This document shows, piece by piece, positions 6,342 through 7,202 of a stretch of 7,202 nt of DNA (position 1 is the stretch's first letter; each line of letters starts with the position of its first letter). Below the pieces are notes generated by a model, which made no database searches, was not told the origin of the DNA, and saw nothing but the letters and a program-made list of their open reading frames with translations. Source of the stretch: DSBX01 sp046484845. GTDB lineage: Bacteria > Hydrothermota > Tepidihabitantia > Tepidihabitantales > Tepidihabitantaceae. The translations under genes and the position numbers were made by a program. The stretch spans positions 1-7,202 of the forward strand of contig JAWOIB010000152.1 of NCBI GenBank assembly GCA_046484845.1, written 5' to 3'.

Positions 6342-6922
6342 CACCGGCCTCCCACCTCGATCGTCCCGGCCGGGCCGTCGAGAACCTCGCCGACCGCAGC
6401 CGCGGCCACGCCACCCGCCGCCAGTTCTTCGAGGTACCCCGCGACCCGGTCCCCGGGCAGCGAAACCAGCAGCCCGCCCGAAGTCTCCGAGCCCCAGAGC
6501 AGGCTGCGGTCAGTGTCCGCGATCGTCCCGTCGAACCGGACTCGCGCCCCGAACGCCTGCTCGTTCATCGCCACGCCGGAGTCCGCCAACCCCCGGGCGG
6601 CAAGCTCGCGCACCCGGGGCAGGAACGGCAGGCGGTCGAAACCCAGCCGCAGGCCCACGCCGCTTCCCTCGGCCATCTCCTGCCCGTGCCCGAGCAGGCC
6701 GTAGCCGGTGATGTCGGTCGCCGCGTGCGCACCGTGCGCCCGCATCAGCCGCGCCGCCGCCCGGTTCGAGGCCAGCATCGAACGCACCGCCGCCTCGGCC
6801 AGGTCCGGGTCCGGCCCGGCCTCGGACAGCACCTGCTGGGTGAAGATGCCGGTGCCCAGCGGCTTGGTCAGCACCAGCCGGTCGCCCGGACGGGCCCGGT
6901 CGTTGCCGACCACCCGGTCCAG
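6341..6922 (-). CDS. selD: Selenophosphate synthetase (selenide, water dikinase), 5'-truncated
   Basis: SelD makes selenophosphate from selenide and ATP, the selenium donor for selenocysteine tRNA and selenouridine. About 193 residues remain, corresponding to the second half of a protein of about 345. Diagnostic motifs are RPGDRLVLTKPLGTGI, then SNRAAARLMR, ATDITGYGLLGHGQEM and the C-terminal ETSGGLLVSLP segment (AIRS C-type domain). The N-terminal part with the catalytic Cys/Sec, the Lys and the Mg-ATP aspartates is absent. The frame reads back from GNDRARPGD through VRD to about 6920, then meets an in-frame TGA (6923-6925) within sequence of different composition, so the cut is not a natural start. 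A GTG at 6911-6913 opens the frame, but only by chance. The stop overlaps the mscS start. As it stands the gene cannot make an active enzyme; whether this is true of the organism depends on whether the junction is real. Confidence 0.9.
   Translation of the reverse strand: MDRVVGNDRARPGDRLVLTKPLGTGIFTQQVLSEAGPDPDLAEAAVRSMLASNRAAARLMRAHGAHAATDITGYGLLGHGQEMAEGSGVGLRLGFDRLPFLPRVRELAARGLADSGVAMNEQAFGARVRFDGTIADTDRSLLWGSETSGGLLVSLPGDRVAGYLEELAAGGVAAAAVGEVLDGPAGTIEVGGR
6345..6356 (-). promoter_or_regulatory. Ribosome binding site of mscS inside the end of selD
   Basis: Read on the - strand, GGTGGGAGG lies in the last selD codons. Its GGGAGG core ends 6 bases before the ATG at 6341 and 3 bases before the GTG at 6344. 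The spacing favours the ATG and allows mscS to be translated from the selD transcript. Confidence 0.6.
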
Positions 6923-6926
6923 TCAG
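6919..6926. other. Abrupt composition and gene-content breakpoint
   Basis: High-GC sequence encoding SelD stops here and AT-richer sequence (about 42% G+C to the window end) starts within a few bases. Both flanking genes run on the - strand and are cut mid-domain in different frames: selD loses its 5' half, and the DUF4071-like gene loses its 3' part. No terminal inverted repeat, target duplication, tRNA or integrase is visible. A chimeric assembly join is the simplest reading; a deletion or insertion boundary is the alternative. Confidence 0.75.
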
Positions 6927-7202
6927 AATTCCGGCAAGCTTGTTTATGTCGTTCTCCTTATCGCTCAGATTGAAATCCTTGTCCACCTGGTAGGCAAATG
7001 TCCTGTTTATACCAACATCAAAAGGCAACGGAAAATGAGAGGAAGCAATGATAGGAATGGTTGAATAAGGTTTTACTGCATAACGCATCCCCAATTCATA
7101 ATAAGCATTCGGATTTGCATTGGTCAAGTCGGCAACGCAAAACTCGCAAAGCACAATTTTCTCGTACATGGTTTTATGGATCGACCCAAAGCTGTTTTCA
7201 GC
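6921..7202 (-). CDS. Internal fragment of a DUF4071 (MAP3K TRAFs-binding)-like protein, truncated at both ends
   Basis: The frame is open from the window edge (first visible residues AENSFGSIHKTMYEK) down to about 6924, giving some 93 residues. SIHKTMYEKIVLCEFCVADL, then TNANPNAYYELGMRYAVKPYS and FPLPFDVGINRTFAYQVD follow closely the pattern I know from bacterial DUF4071 proteins (GGSIHKPMFERLLLCDYAVADLT, NANVFYELGVRHA, LPFD). This first domain is related to TIR and nucleoside deoxyribosyltransferase-like folds, in which the glutamate of YELG is the usual catalytic or nucleotide-contacting residue. The C-terminal TPR-like part normally present in the family is missing, because the frame runs across the breakpoint into out-of-frame selD sequence. 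The ATG at 7167-7169 is internal, not the start. G+C and codon use differ sharply from the rest, so this piece has another source. Its function is not established. Confidence 0.7.

Noticed and set aside
6923..6925. In-frame TGA upstream of the selD fragment as a selenocysteine codon
   Set aside because: SelD selenocysteine lies near residue 17 in a glycine-rich loop, not just before the RPGDRLVLTKPLG segment; this TGA lies at or past the breakpoint in foreign sequence.
6926..6941. GAATTC and AAGCTT restriction-site sequences 4 bases apart near the junction, as a cloning linker remnant
   Set aside because: The DUF4071-like frame reads sensibly through both sites (NKLAGIL), so they are probably native to that gene; two six-base sites close together are weak evidence of vector sequence.
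6510..7169. 219-residue - strand frame joining the DUF4071-like segment to further sequence, as a possible fusion protein
   Set aside because: After about residue 82 it reads selD DNA in the wrong frame and gives a meaningless Gly/Pro/Arg/Ala-rich stretch; it is a product of the junction.
1..7202. CRISPR array, tRNA, rRNA, transposase or complete antiphage system
   Set aside because: No spaced direct repeats, cloverleaf, ribosomal motifs or transposase/integrase motifs are seen; the only immunity-like signal is the doubly truncated fragment at 6921-7202.

Overview
The window is a high-GC bacterial segment (roughly two-thirds G+C or more, by eye) that changes at about position 6920-6926 to a tail of about 42% G+C (116 of 277 bases, hand count). 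Strong AAGGAGG-type ribosome binding sites, GTG starts, tightly packed genes and sigma70-like promoters all point to a bacterium. The gene content (trans-sulfuration enzyme, TrkH/TrkA potassium uptake, MscS channel, selenophosphate synthetase) is too widespread to place it. An uncultured, high-GC lineage known from metagenomes is plausible but unproven.

Layout. On the + strand: a PLP-dependent methionine gamma-lyase/cystathionine lyase-type enzyme (24-1202); a 68-residue protein of unknown function with its own promoter and a very strong ribosome binding site (1301-1507); then an apparent operon of a TrkH-type K+ translocating subunit with an unusual N-terminal membrane extension (1572-3314), its TrkA/KtrA-type NAD-binding gating subunit (3326-4015), and a membrane HAMP-PAS sensor with no recognisable output domain (4017-5417). 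On the - strand, converging on the sensor gene with only 3 bases between the stop codons: a small MscS-type mechanosensitive channel (5421-6341), preceded by and overlapping the 3' half of selD (6341 to about 6922). The AT-richer tail carries, also on the - strand, an internal piece of an unrelated gene whose product resembles the N-terminal TIR/deoxyribosyltransferase-like domain of DUF4071 ('MAP3K TRAFs-binding') proteins.

How the genes fit together. K+ uptake (TrkH plus TrkA) raises cytoplasmic osmolyte levels, and MscS releases osmolytes on hypo-osmotic shock, so 1572-6341 reads as a turgor and ion homeostasis neighbourhood. The HAMP-PAS protein is a candidate sensory partner because its start lies one base after the trkA stop. 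The selD-mscS overlap suggests co-transcription without an obvious functional link.

The most notable points are the unusual TrkH N-terminus, the output-less sensor coupled to trkA, a probably leaderless trkH transcript, and the abrupt junction near 6920 where two unrelated genes are both cut. That junction is either a contig chimera or a real recombination breakpoint. I see no CRISPR array, tRNA, rRNA, insertion sequence or complete novel defence system.
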